64,000 bases of DNA from Lachnospiraceae bacterium (lineage in GTDB: Bacteria > Bacillota > Clostridia > Lachnospirales > Lachnospiraceae): NCBI GenBank assembly GCA_028689585.1, contig JAQVCW010000011.1, forward strand, positions 49,217 to 113,216, in the 5' to 3' direction. Position numbers and translations under genes: made by a program. The stretch's first letter is position 1. The number at the start of each line of letters is the position of its first letter. Positions 1 to 8,320 of this stretch are shown in pieces. Below the pieces are notes generated by a model, which saw only the letters and a program-made list of their open reading frames with translations, was not told the DNA's origin and searched no databases.

Positions 1-804
1 GTATATCCGGGGCAGGTGCTTCATGGCAGTGCCATGGTGCCGGATTACGGGCAGAATGTGGGCCTCAGCCTCTATGTAAGAGAGATGCATACGGGAGTTA
101 CCTATCAGGGAAGCGTGGTATATCCCCCAAAAGGGAAATGGATCACGATGGAATATCAGATCCCGGCTCTGACGGGTGCGTTGATTGATGAAATTGGTTT
201 TTGCGTTCATGTAGGCGGAGAAAGGGACGGCGGCCGGAGCGTACCGATTTTGATAGATGATCTGTATGCGGATGGAAAACCGGATTATACCATTGAAATG
301 GAAAAGGAAGAGGAAGAGGTATGGACTCTGGTTCATCGTGAGATTACGCAGTTTACAAAGCTGAAAGGACTGCTGTATCTGGAGGAAGGCCAACTGCATT
401 TATCCGCCTGTGATTTTGCTGAGATCTATACGGGACGATATGACTGGAAGAATTACCGCGCTGTATTTAACATAACTCCCCTGACAGGGGAACATCATAT
501 GGTGAATGTGAGGGTGCAGGGGGCAAGCCGCTCCTATGCGGTGGCTCTGCTGCCTAATCAGAAGGCGGCACTGCTGAAAAACGAAAATGGCTATCAGGTG
601 CTGGCTGAATGCAGCTTCCAGTGGACCGCCGGCAGAGAATATCAAATAGAAGCGGAGGTGAAAGGAAACTGGCTCCGGGCAAAGATCGATGGACAGGAGA
701 TATTATCCTGTCAGGATCCAGAGAATCCCTATCTGGAAGGCTCGATTGGAATTTCCACTCAGAAGGGAAGCCATTGCTGCTGCAGGAGAATTGCCATTTC
801 CTGA
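1..804 (+). CDS. C-terminal part of a carbohydrate-active or ADP-ribosylglycohydrolase-type protein (5' cut)
   Basis: The frame is open from base 1, so the window cuts the gene; the GTG at 16 is an internal codon, not a convincing start. The 267 visible residues contain no catalytic motif I recognise. They read as two beta-rich modules: about residues 1-95, ending in VPILIDDLYADG, and about 110-267, with alternating hydrophobic strands and a terminal GSIGIST segment typical of concanavalin/LamG-like sandwiches. An acidic hinge (EKEEEEV) separates them. From memory, similar tails occur on large ADP-ribosylglycohydrolase-family proteins of Lachnospiraceae, but that is recall and not demonstrated here. 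The secreted esterase gene follows 56 bp downstream on the same strand, so co-transcription is likely. Confidence 0.6.
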   Translation, partial: VYPGQVLHGSAMVPDYGQNVGLSLYVREMHTGVTYQGSVVYPPKGKWITMEYQIPALTGALIDEIGFCVHVGGERDGGRSVPILIDDLYADGKPDYTIEMEKEEEEVWTLVHREITQFTKLKGLLYLEEGQLHLSACDFAEIYTGRYDWKNYRAVFNITPLTGEHHMVNVRVQGASRSYAVALLPNQKAALLKNENGYQVLAECSFQWTAGREYQIEAEVKGNWLRAKIDGQEILSCQDPENPYLEGSIGISTQKGSHCCCRRIAIS

Positions 805-860
805 AGCGGAGAAACTGCGAAGCACAGCGGATTGGATTTAACTATTAAAAGGAGAAGAGT

Positions 861-2543
861 ATGAAAAAGAGAGCAGCAAATGTATTGATCAGTCTGGCAG
901 CGAGTATCGCTGTCATAGCAGGAGGTTTTCAGGCATCAGCCCAGGAAGTAGCGGGCGGTGAGAGCACAGAAAGTGAGATCCAGGAGATGTCTGGTATAGA
1001 AGATACCGGGGCAGAAGAGACCGAAGCGGGGGAGATTATCAGTACACAGTATGGTAAGGTAAAGGGCACAAAAGAAGGGGAAGTGCTGGCCTGGTATGGA
1101 ATTCCATACGGAGGGGATACTTCCGGGGAAAAGAGATGGCATGCGCCGCAGGAACCGGAACCATGGACCGATACTCTTTCCTGTACAGCACCGGCAGCAC
1201 CGGCATTTCAGCTTAGCGATGATGATGAAATTACCGGAAGTGAAGACTGTCTGAATCTGGATGTTTACGCGGCAGAGGGAGCGGAAAATCTGCCCGTACT
1301 GGTTTATTTTCACGGTGGGGCCAATAAATACGGCGGTTCCATGGATGTGCCCGGAAGAGAGATTGTGGTAAAGGATAACTGCATTTATGTTTCCGTGAAT
1401 TTCCGGCTTGGCATGCTTGGATTTAACAGCTTACCTGCACTGAAAGAAGACGGAACCGGAAACTTTGGAATATTGGATATGGGAGCTTCGCTGGATTGGA
1501 TCAGGAACAATATTGCAAAGTTTGGCGGAAATCCCAATGATATTACTGTTATGGGATTTTCGGGCGGAGCCAGGGATATTTTGTCCATGCTGATTATTCC
1601 GGAATTTCGGGATAAATTTCAGAAAGTAGTAGCCCTCAGTGCAGGAATGAATCTGATCGATGATGACGTTTGTATGGAGACAATTGCAAATGGACTGGCA
1701 CCTTTGGCAGTGGAGGATCAGAAAGCGGCAACGGAAGAAGAGGCTGCAGCGTGGCTTCTTACGGATGGAGATGATGTGAGGGAATATCTTTGCAGTATTG
1801 CCCCGGAAAGACTGGTGGTGGCAGAAGGAAATTATATGCTGCTGGCAGCGGATGGTGTGATGTACCCGGAAGATGGTTTTAATACCACAGAGTTTGCAGA
1901 TGTTCCGGCCATGATTATTTCTGCCAATACGGAATCCAGCATGGACGTGATCTTCAGCAGCTCTTTTGCGGAGGAGATGGAGGCATATCCGGAGGATGAG
2001 GCGGCTGCTGCAAAAGAATTTGCCATTAAATATGGAAGCGAAGCGGCCCGTTATTTCATTATACAGCACAGTGCAGAGCGGCTGAACGCGACCTGTGAAT
2101 CGAATGTCTATCTGGGGCTGGTGGAATATTGCTCCTCAGATTCCACCGTACACGATACGGATGATTTTGGTGCATTTCATGGGATTGTTACTCCAATGCT
2201 TTCCAGAGATGATGTGGAAGCTCCATACTGGCCGGGAGTATTTGACAAAGCCGGATTTTTAGATATGTCAGACAAATTCCTTACCTATCTCGGAAATTTT
2301 GTTCATACCGGTGATCCCAATGGAGAAGGACTTCCGAAATGGAATAACTGGACGGCAGAAAGTGCAGAGACCATGACCTTTGACGCAACAGAAACGGATG
2401 CTGTTCTGGAAGCAAAGGATGTCAATACATCGTATGATCAAATCGTGGCAGAAATGGATGCAGACAGCACGATTTCACAAGACTTAAAGGAAAAACTGAT
2501 CCAGGGTATTATGAAAAAAAGACTTTCATTAATAGAACAGTAA
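861..2543 (+). CDS. Secreted type-B carboxylesterase family protein
   Basis: This 560-residue alpha/beta-hydrolase of the carboxylesterase type B family hydrolyses ester bonds of an unknown substrate. It has a Lys/Arg start, a hydrophobic stretch and an AxA-like cleavage region (residues 1-28), so it is exported; an acidic Glu/Thr-rich linker follows. Family marks are SEDCLNLDVY, the oxyanion HGG in YFHGG, nucleophile Ser234 in GFSGG, acidic region NTESSMD and His440 in FGAFHG. The usual nucleophile elbow is GESAGG; here the Glu is Phe and the Ala is Gly, so substrate preference may be unusual. AGGAGA lies 8 bases before ATG 861. The GH13-like gene follows after 28 bp. The pair may deacylate and cleave a decorated glycan outside the cell (inference). 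Confidence 0.85.
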   Translation: MKKRAANVLISLAASIAVIAGGFQASAQEVAGGESTESEIQEMSGIEDTGAEETEAGEIISTQYGKVKGTKEGEVLAWYGIPYGGDTSGEKRWHAPQEPEPWTDTLSCTAPAAPAFQLSDDDEITGSEDCLNLDVYAAEGAENLPVLVYFHGGANKYGGSMDVPGREIVVKDNCIYVSVNFRLGMLGFNSLPALKEDGTGNFGILDMGASLDWIRNNIAKFGGNPNDITVMGFSGGARDILSMLIIPEFRDKFQKVVALSAGMNLIDDDVCMETIANGLAPLAVEDQKAATEEEAAAWLLTDGDDVREYLCSIAPERLVVAEGNYMLLAADGVMYPEDGFNTTEFADVPAMIISANTESSMDVIFSSSFAEEMEAYPEDEAAAAKEFAIKYGSEAARYFIIQHSAERLNATCESNVYLGLVEYCSSDSTVHDTDDFGAFHGIVTPMLSRDDVEAPYWPGVFDKAGFLDMSDKFLTYLGNFVHTGDPNGEGLPKWNNWTAESAETMTFDATETDAVLEAKDVNTSYDQIVAEMDADSTISQDLKEKLIQGIMKKRLSLIEQ

Positions 2544-2571
2544 ATGGGCTAAAGTTCAAGGAGGAAATAAA

Positions 2572-4395
2572 ATGAAGCAGAAATCAGTAACAAAAATGCT
2601 GTGTGCCATTCTGGCAGGAATGGTACTGGCCTCCCAGGGCGCAGGGGCTGCGCTGGCGGAAGCGGCAGCAGAAGAAGCGGTGGCAGATACGGCGGCAGAT
2701 ACGACAGCAGAAGAGGCGGCGGCAGATACGGCGGCAGAAAACACAGAAGCGGAAGAAAACGTCCTGACGGTAGATGCAGAGGGAGACGGTACGGCTGTGA
2801 TTTATGGAGTGGACGGGCCTATGTCCTGGAGCTATGAGCCGGGGGAAATAGTCCATATCCGGGCGGTTCCTGCATTGGGCAGTTATTTTGCCGGATGGAC
2901 ATCATCGGATGATGGAGAAGTGAAGGACGCATCAGAGGCAAGCACGTCACTTGTGATGCCGGATCATGAGGTGACTCTGACCGCTCATTTTCTTTCTTAC
3001 GCTGATAAGGAAGTGAAGCAGAACAGCTTTCTGAATACAAACGGTGTCATGTGGTTCTATAATACTTATTTTGACCTTAAATATTCGGATATTACAGACA
3101 GTCTGGATGAGCTGCAGGAAAACGGGATCAATGTAATCGGATTTTTCTGTCCTTACGATGGTGATAAATCATTATATGACGGCTGCGATCCCATGGACTG
3201 GTATGATGTACCGGAACAGTGCGGCACAATGGATGATTTCCGCACGATGGTAGCGGCGGCTCATGACAAAAATATGAAGGTGATCTGTTATTTTGTGAAT
3301 ATTTATATTGATAAAAATTCCGAATATTTCAAAACGGCGGAAAAACAGTATGCGGCAGGAGAATATGATGCACAGGAATGCTCTTCCTTCTGCTGGACAA
3401 CGAATCCCAATACACCGCTTCCGGAAAAAGGAAAAAGTGTATTCGGCACGGTTGGAATGGAGGGATTTCGGACTCACTGGGAATACAGCGAAGTTGCCGG
3501 AGCATACTACTGCAATGTATGGCGGGGCGGCGGCCTGGATTTTGATCTGCCGGGGGCCCATGCAATTTCTTATGATATTGAGAAATTCTGGCTGGATGCA
3601 GGACTGGATGGCTTCATGTTTGATGTGGCGAAAACCCTGCCGGAAATGCATGATCTCTGGATCCGGCTTCCTCAGGAATATACAGCCAATGATAAATGGC
3701 TGGCAACAGAGAAGGGGGACAGCACGCAGGCGGATGAAAATCTGAGTTATGGCTATAACTGCTGGTTCAACTATGGAGACGATGATTTGGCAAATGATTA
3801 TACCCGTGTCATAAATGGAGAGATCGATGCGGACGGACTGGAGGAGGCGTTTGGCAATTCTGATTATGCACATTCCAGGAATGCATGGACCTTTGCATGG
3901 AGTCCGTGGGGAGATGAAGAGGAAGAAAATCTGATTCCACACAGCTATCCTGTCTATGAAAATGATGAATTGATGCGTGTGCAGGAAGCTGCTCTTCTGG
4001 CAGGCGGCGGCATTACCTATGGCTGTGGTATTTATGATGAATACCTGACCTGGTCAGATACCCTGAAGGAAAACTGGGGCAGAGTATTGAAAACAGTAAG
4101 TGATAATTCGGCATTACTTCCTTCCGCCAGCAGAAAGCGGCTGGAGACACAGTCCGAGCAGACTTCCTTTGCCATGGAGCGTGTCAGTGCAGACGGCTCT
4201 CAGAAAGCGCTGCTCATCTATAACCTGAGCGGTGAGGAACAGACGGTTGCCGTAAATCTGAACGGCAGTGAATTTGAGACCGGAGCTGCGCTTACGGATC
4301 TGTATCAGGAAGGGAATTCGGTAGAAGTAACACCAGGTACCTATGAAGTCAGCATTCCGGCCTATGGATTTATGATGCTGGGAGAGACAAAATAA
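2572..4395 (+). CDS. Secreted GH13-like (alpha-amylase superfamily) enzyme with InlB-type repeat
   Basis: Residues 1-29 form a signal peptide. An Ala/Glu/Thr/Asp low-complexity linker (about 30-63) with near-repeats of ADTAAD follows. Residues about 64-140 look like a divergent InlB B-repeat (GYFAGW-like core SYFAGWTSSDDG and MPDHEVTLTAHF). The TIM barrel then carries GLDGFMFD with Asp351, the usual GH13 nucleophile position, and WLATEKGD with Glu380 as possible acid/base. The third conserved Asp is not obvious (AHSRNAWTFAW in that region). A beta-sandwich ends the protein at 607 residues. No LPxTG or SLH anchor is visible. AGGAGG precedes ATG 2572. It probably acts on an alpha-glucan or related oligosaccharide at the cell surface; the exact specificity is unknown. 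Confidence 0.75.
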   Translation: MKQKSVTKMLCAILAGMVLASQGAGAALAEAAAEEAVADTAADTTAEEAAADTAAENTEAEENVLTVDAEGDGTAVIYGVDGPMSWSYEPGEIVHIRAVPALGSYFAGWTSSDDGEVKDASEASTSLVMPDHEVTLTAHFLSYADKEVKQNSFLNTNGVMWFYNTYFDLKYSDITDSLDELQENGINVIGFFCPYDGDKSLYDGCDPMDWYDVPEQCGTMDDFRTMVAAAHDKNMKVICYFVNIYIDKNSEYFKTAEKQYAAGEYDAQECSSFCWTTNPNTPLPEKGKSVFGTVGMEGFRTHWEYSEVAGAYYCNVWRGGGLDFDLPGAHAISYDIEKFWLDAGLDGFMFDVAKTLPEMHDLWIRLPQEYTANDKWLATEKGDSTQADENLSYGYNCWFNYGDDDLANDYTRVINGEIDADGLEEAFGNSDYAHSRNAWTFAWSPWGDEEEENLIPHSYPVYENDELMRVQEAALLAGGGITYGCGIYDEYLTWSDTLKENWGRVLKTVSDNSALLPSASRKRLETQSEQTSFAMERVSADGSQKALLIYNLSGEEQTVAVNLNGSEFETGAALTDLYQEGNSVEVTPGTYEVSIPAYGFMMLGETK

Positions 4396-4441
4396 TACGT
4401 TGACCAGGCCGCCTGTATCGCCTGTGTAAAAAGAAAAAAAG

Positions 4442-4517
4442 AGACTGCTGTGCAGATTGAACTGTTCCTGGCCATGTGAGGCCAGGGACAATCAATTGGG
4501 AATGGCGGTCTTTTTTG
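4442..4517 (+). terminator. Rho-independent terminator after the GH13-like gene
   Basis: Outer stem AGACTGC (4442-4448) pairs with GCGGTCT (4505-4511), followed by six T. An inner stem CCTGGCC (4467-4473) pairs with GGCCAGG (4480-4486). It lies 47 bp after the stop codon and closes the first transcription unit. Confidence 0.75.
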
Positions 4518-4540
4518 TGGAAACAGAAACCGGTAGGGAT

Positions 4541-4830
4541 AACTTCGTTACAGTTCAGCCTTGAAATGAGAACGCTATCCGGGTGGCTGCCCCAGGTATA
4601 CCGCAGGTGCTGTTTCGAAAGCCAAGAGCATCTAAGGCTTCCACAAGGTGTTCCAAAAGCAGGAATTGGGAGCCATAACTCACCTTCGGTTCAAACAAAT
4701 GACTCCCAATTCCTATGGAACATCTTGTGGAATCCAAGATGCTTAGGCTTTCTGCAAATGCACCTGCGGCATACCTGGGGCAGCCGCCCGGAAGCTGTGC
4801 GTCAAGTAAAAAACTGAACTGTCACATAAC
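4541..4830. repeat. ~290 bp imperfect inverted-repeat element (MITE-like or long hairpin RNA)
   Basis: Nearly the whole interval folds on itself. CAGTTCAG (4551-4558) pairs with 4814-4821. The 32 bases at 4579-4610 match the reverse complement of 4760-4791 at 30 positions. AGGAATTGGGAG (4661-4672) pairs perfectly with 4703-4714. The loop is about 4673-4702 and the segments between are partly paired. An open frame crossing it (4476-4817) is a by-product of the repeat and is not called as a gene. No clear target duplication or transposase was seen. It is either a non-autonomous mobile element or a structured RNA. Confidence 0.8.
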
Positions 4831-4931
4831 TTCAGAAAAATATAGCGAAATGTAATGTAAAATATCCCGGAAAATGTTAAACTATAAAAAACGAATCAAG
4901 TATATGTCTGATAAAGAGGAGGCATTGATAA

Positions 4932-6305
4932 ATGAAGACATTATTAAAAAACGGTTTTGTAGTTTCCGGGCGAGGAACCAGGAAGCAGGATATATTGATA
5001 GAAGATGAAAAAATCACAGCTATGGGAAGTCTGACGGAGGCGGCGGACGAAGTGGTGGATCTTGGCGGAAAATACCTGTTTCCGGGATTTATTGACGGGC
5101 ATACCCACTTTGATCTGGAGGTGTCCGGCACGGTGACGGCCGATGATTTTGCCACCGGGACCAGGGCTGCTCTGGCAGGAGGCACTACAGTGATCATTGA
5201 CTTTGCCACTCAGAATAAGGGAGAGACGCTGAAGGAAGCCTTTGCCAACTGGGAAGGGAAGGCGGCGAAGGGCTGTTCCTGTGATTATGGTTTTCATATG
5301 GCGATCTCTGACTGGAATGAAGGAGTGAAGCAGGAAATCCAGGATATGATCGACCGGGGCATCACCAGCTTTAAATTATATATGACGTATCCGGCGATGC
5401 GCCTGAATGACGGAGAACTGTATGAGGTAATAAAGGAATTGAAAGAGCACGGCTGCTTTGCCGGTGTGCACTGTGAAAATGCGGATCTGATCGATGCGCA
5501 TATCAGAGAGATGCAGGCAGCAGGAAAATTTGAACCGGAGAATCATCCGAAGGTGCGTCCGGATACGCTGGAGGCAGAGGCGGTGCATCGGCTGATGGTG
5601 ATCGCGGGAGAGGCCAAAGCACCGGTAATGGTGGTACATATTACGGGGAAAAAGGCACTGGAGGAGATTAAACGGGCGAGAGAGGCAGGGCAGACTGTAT
5701 ATGCGGAGACCTGCCCTCATTATCTGCTGCTGGATGAGACCGTATTTGAAAAGCCGAATTTTGAAGCGGCGAAATATATCTGTTCCCCGCCCATGAGAGC
5801 CAAAGAGAATCAGGATTATCTGTGGAAAGCGATTGCGGCAGGGGATATTGATACGATAGCTACGGATCACTGCAGCTTCACCATGGAGCAGAAGCGCATG
5901 GGGCTGCAGGACTTTTCCAAAATTCCGAATGGAATGCCGGGTGTGGAAAACAGAGGACCGCTGATGTTTTCCTACGGCGTGCAGGACGGGCGGATCACTG
6001 CCGAAAAAATGTGCCAGGTGCTGGCGGAAAATCCGGCGAAGCTGTATGGCCTGTATCCGAAAAAAGGAGTGCTGGCGCCGGGAAGCGATGCGGATATCGT
6101 GATTTTTGATCCGGAAAAAGCTTTCGTGATTTCGGCAGCGACACAGCATTATCATATGGATTATTCCCCATATGAAGGCTTTAAACTGAAAGGAAGCATT
6201 GCTCAGGTTTATCTGAGAGGCCGGCTTGCGGTCAATGACGGAGAAATCCTGCTGGAAAATGCAGGACAGTATCAGAAACGGGGACTGCCGGAATTTGGGG
6301 AGTGA
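4932..6305 (+). CDS. hydA: Dihydropyrimidinase / hydantoinase
   Basis: This 457-residue cyclic amidohydrolase opens dihydropyrimidine or hydantoin-like rings in the cytoplasm. The binuclear metal site is complete: His57 and His59 in GHTHFD, Lys148 in SFKLYMTY (the lysine normally carboxylated), His180 in VHCEN, His236 in VVHITG and Asp312 in IATDHC. Length and the SPPMR and GMPGVENR motifs are normal for D-hydantoinase/dihydropyrimidinase. GAGGAGG precedes ATG 4932. The next gene starts 5 bp after its stop. In gut Clostridia, hydA next to a MocA-like gene usually belongs to the selenium/molybdenum purine-breakdown cluster; no xanthine dehydrogenase gene lies in this window. Confidence 0.92.
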   Translation: MKTLLKNGFVVSGRGTRKQDILIEDEKITAMGSLTEAADEVVDLGGKYLFPGFIDGHTHFDLEVSGTVTADDFATGTRAALAGGTTVIIDFATQNKGETLKEAFANWEGKAAKGCSCDYGFHMAISDWNEGVKQEIQDMIDRGITSFKLYMTYPAMRLNDGELYEVIKELKEHGCFAGVHCENADLIDAHIREMQAAGKFEPENHPKVRPDTLEAEAVHRLMVIAGEAKAPVMVVHITGKKALEEIKRAREAGQTVYAETCPHYLLLDETVFEKPNFEAAKYICSPPMRAKENQDYLWKAIAAGDIDTIATDHCSFTMEQKRMGLQDFSKIPNGMPGVENRGPLMFSYGVQDGRITAEKMCQVLAENPAKLYGLYPKKGVLAPGSDADIVIFDPEKAFVISAATQHYHMDYSPYEGFKLKGSIAQVYLRGRLAVNDGEILLENAGQYQKRGLPEFGE

Positions 6306-6310
6306 GGCTG

Positions 6311-7228
6311 ATGAAAACAGGTGCAGTTATCATTGCAGCGGGCATTACTTCATCGGAAGAAGGATTTCAGCCATTAAAACCGGTGGGAAAACTGACCAGG
6401 GTGGAGCGGATCATTCTGAATTTTCAGAAAGCGGGGATTGAGGATATCGTCATCGTCACGGGAAACCGTGCAGAAGAACTGGAACGCAGCCTGAAGCAGC
6501 GGGGCGTTGTATTCCTGTACAACCGGGAATATGAACGGACCGAGATGTTTGATTCCGCCAAAATTGGTTTCCGGTATATGCAGGGCATCTGCCGGCGGGT
6601 TCTGTTTACGACGGTCAATGTGCCGCTGTTTACGGAAGCTACGCTGGAGGCTCTTTTGAAAAGTCCGGCTCAGATTGCGATTCCTGTCTATCAGGGGCAT
6701 CGGGGCCATCCGGTGGCGCTGCGTTTGGAAGCGATGAAAGAAATACTGGAATACAGCGGCGCAGGCGGGCTGCGAGGTGCAATCGCAGCTTCGGAATATC
6801 CGGCGGACTGGATAGAGACAAAAGACCCCGGGATTTTAAAACAGACCGGGCAGACTGAAAATTATCAGGAAATTCTGGAGTATCACAATGAACAGTTGAT
6901 GCATATGAATCTGGATATCGGACTGGTTCGGGAAAGCCGTTTCTTTGACAGTCTGACAGCCGCACTGTTAAAACAGATCGATACGGCTGGATCTGTCCGG
7001 GAAGCCTGCACCCGGCTGAATATTTCCTACAGCAAGGGATTTCAGATGCTGGCGGCCGCAGAGACGGAACTGGACTGCGCTCTGACCGAACGGCAGCAGG
7101 GCGGAAAATATGGCGGCAAGACATTTTTAACAAAGCAGGGCAGAGAATTTCTGGATAAGTATGAGCACTTCCGTCAGGAAGTATATCACATGGCAGATAA
7201 AAAATTCCGCGAGATATTTGTCCGGTGA
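6311..7228 (+). CDS. MocA/MobA-like nucleotidyltransferase with C-terminal ModE-like winged helix
   Basis: Residues 1-190 are an NTP-transferase fold. AVIIAAGITSSEEGFQPLKP is a variant of the LAAGxSxRMGxxK signature; IVIVTGN, TTVNVPLFT and a GHRGHPVAL segment follow. The C-terminal 100 residues (AGSVREACTRLNISYSKGFQML) resemble the ModE/LysR-type helix-turn-helix. This fusion is usual for molybdopterin cytidylyl/guanylyltransferase-type proteins of Clostridia that mature Mo hydroxylases. ATG 6311 is chosen because GGGGAG (6297-6302) lies 8 bases upstream; an in-frame GTG at 6302 would overlap hydA. The usual arginine-rich nucleotide-binding loop is altered (GITSSEEGF), so the activity needs testing. 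Confidence 0.75.
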   Translation: MKTGAVIIAAGITSSEEGFQPLKPVGKLTRVERIILNFQKAGIEDIVIVTGNRAEELERSLKQRGVVFLYNREYERTEMFDSAKIGFRYMQGICRRVLFTTVNVPLFTEATLEALLKSPAQIAIPVYQGHRGHPVALRLEAMKEILEYSGAGGLRGAIAASEYPADWIETKDPGILKQTGQTENYQEILEYHNEQLMHMNLDIGLVRESRFFDSLTAALLKQIDTAGSVREACTRLNISYSKGFQMLAAAETELDCALTERQQGGKYGGKTFLTKQGREFLDKYEHFRQEVYHMADKKFREIFVR

Positions 7229-7268
7229 GGATATGACATAAAAAAGGAACAGGAAAAAGGAGACAGAT

Positions 7269-8135
7269 ATGTTAAATTCAAACATGAGAGAAGAAAGAAT
7301 ACATATTTTTGATGATACAGAATGGCAGTGCAAGAAGAATCAAAAGCTGAAGGAGGCGATTTCCAAAACGAGAGGACTGCAGTATGCAGTTTCTGAGGAG
7401 GAACAGCCCAAGGGAATACAGGAAGGGCACAGATATACTCAGAAGGCTTCCCTTGTGGTTTCCGGAAAGAGAAGTCTGGAGGCAGCAGGCGCCTACAAAG
7501 GAAAAAAAGTATGCGTACACAATTTTGCTTCCGCTACCAGTGCGGGCGGCGGGGTGAAAAAGGGTTCTAGCGCACAGGAGGAAGCAATCTGCCGATGCAG
7601 TACACTGTATTTCAATATCAGCAAACCGGAGATTGCAAAGGAATTTCATCTGAAGCATAAAAATGCGCTGCAGGCTGGTACGATGAACGTAACTTATAAT
7701 GATGACTGTATTTATTCCCCAGGGATTGTGGTATTTAAGAGCGATACGGATCATCCGGAGGCATTGCCGGAACAGGAGTGGTATTCCATTGATGTGATTA
7801 CCTGTGCCGCTCCAAACCTGAGAAAAAATCCTGTGAACAGCATGAATCCCTACGGAGGGAAAAAGCCGGTGGAATTAAGCGAGGATGAACTGAAAGCACT
7901 GCATATAAAACGGATGAGACGTATTCTGGACATTGCAAAAGCAGAGCAGGAGGAAGTAGTCATTCTGGGAGCCTTTGGCTGCGGAGCATTTGCAAATCCA
8001 CCGGAGGTAGTGGCTGCCGCCATGAAAGAGGTTGTGGAAGAGTATCGCTATGACTTCGAAACAATTGAATTTGCAGTCTACTGCGGTTCGAGAGATACAA
8101 AAAACTATGATGTATTTAAGAATACGTTGTCTTGA
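7269..8135 (+). CDS. TIGR02452-family bacterial poly(ADP-ribose) glycohydrolase-like macrodomain protein
   Basis: The 288 residues match the microbial PARG (DUF2263/TIGR02452) family. The PARG signature is intact: GGG at 93-95 followed by QEE at 103-105, whose second Glu is the catalytic acid in known enzymes. The macrodomain loop LGAFGCGAFANPP is near residues 236-248. Known members remove ADP-ribose chains or terminal ADP-ribose from targets in the cytoplasm. AAGGAGA lies before ATG 7269. The gene is 40 bp after the MocA-like gene and may be co-transcribed. If the cut gene at the left edge is an ADP-ribosylglycohydrolase, two ADP-ribose-reversing enzymes would sit within 8 kb, but that is unproven. 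Confidence 0.88.
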   Translation: MLNSNMREERIHIFDDTEWQCKKNQKLKEAISKTRGLQYAVSEEEQPKGIQEGHRYTQKASLVVSGKRSLEAAGAYKGKKVCVHNFASATSAGGGVKKGSSAQEEAICRCSTLYFNISKPEIAKEFHLKHKNALQAGTMNVTYNDDCIYSPGIVVFKSDTDHPEALPEQEWYSIDVITCAAPNLRKNPVNSMNPYGGKKPVELSEDELKALHIKRMRRILDIAKAEQEEVVILGAFGCGAFANPPEVVAAAMKEVVEEYRYDFETIEFAVYCGSRDTKNYDVFKNTLS

Positions 8136-8278
8136 AAACGGAAGGCTGGCAGGAGCATAAGGCGGTGCACGAAAAGTCAGGCTGGCAGGAGCATAAGGCG
8201 GCGCACGAAAAGTCAGGCTGGAAAGAGCATAAGGCGATGCACGAAAAAGGCGGAAAAAAGAACATAATACAGTTTTAA
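8132..8278 (+). repeat. Three tandem 36 bp repeats with an open 12-codon periodic frame
   Basis: Copies span 8144-8179, 8180-8215 and 8216-8251, the third diverged. Because 36 is divisible by three, one frame stays open and reads WQEHKAxHEKSG three times, ending at TAA 8276-8278. TTG 8132-8134 overlaps the PARG stop codon and could start a 48-residue peptide, but I see no ribosome site for it. It may be a decayed coding tail or a simple tandem duplication between PARG and the peptidase gene. Confidence 0.6.
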
Positions 8279-8320
8279 AAAACGGAAAATAAAATCAAAA
8301 AACAACAGAGGAGTCAGACA

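Noticed and set aside
3172..3942. Long minus-strand open frame under the GH13-like gene
   Set aside because: It is the shadow of a well-supported gene, without ribosome site or family motifs. The same applies to the minus-strand frames at 1431-2069, 5376-6155, 10915-11967, 38615-39607, 43115-43978, 50263-51021 and 52901-53986.
4681..4710. TTCGGTTCAAACAAATGACT resembling a tRNA T-arm
   Set aside because: It is the apical loop of the long inverted repeat; no acceptor, D or anticodon stems can be drawn. No other tRNA was found.
4476..4817. 113-codon open frame between the GH13-like gene and hydA
   Set aside because: It runs through the terminator and both arms of the long inverted repeat, has no ribosome site and resembles no protein family.
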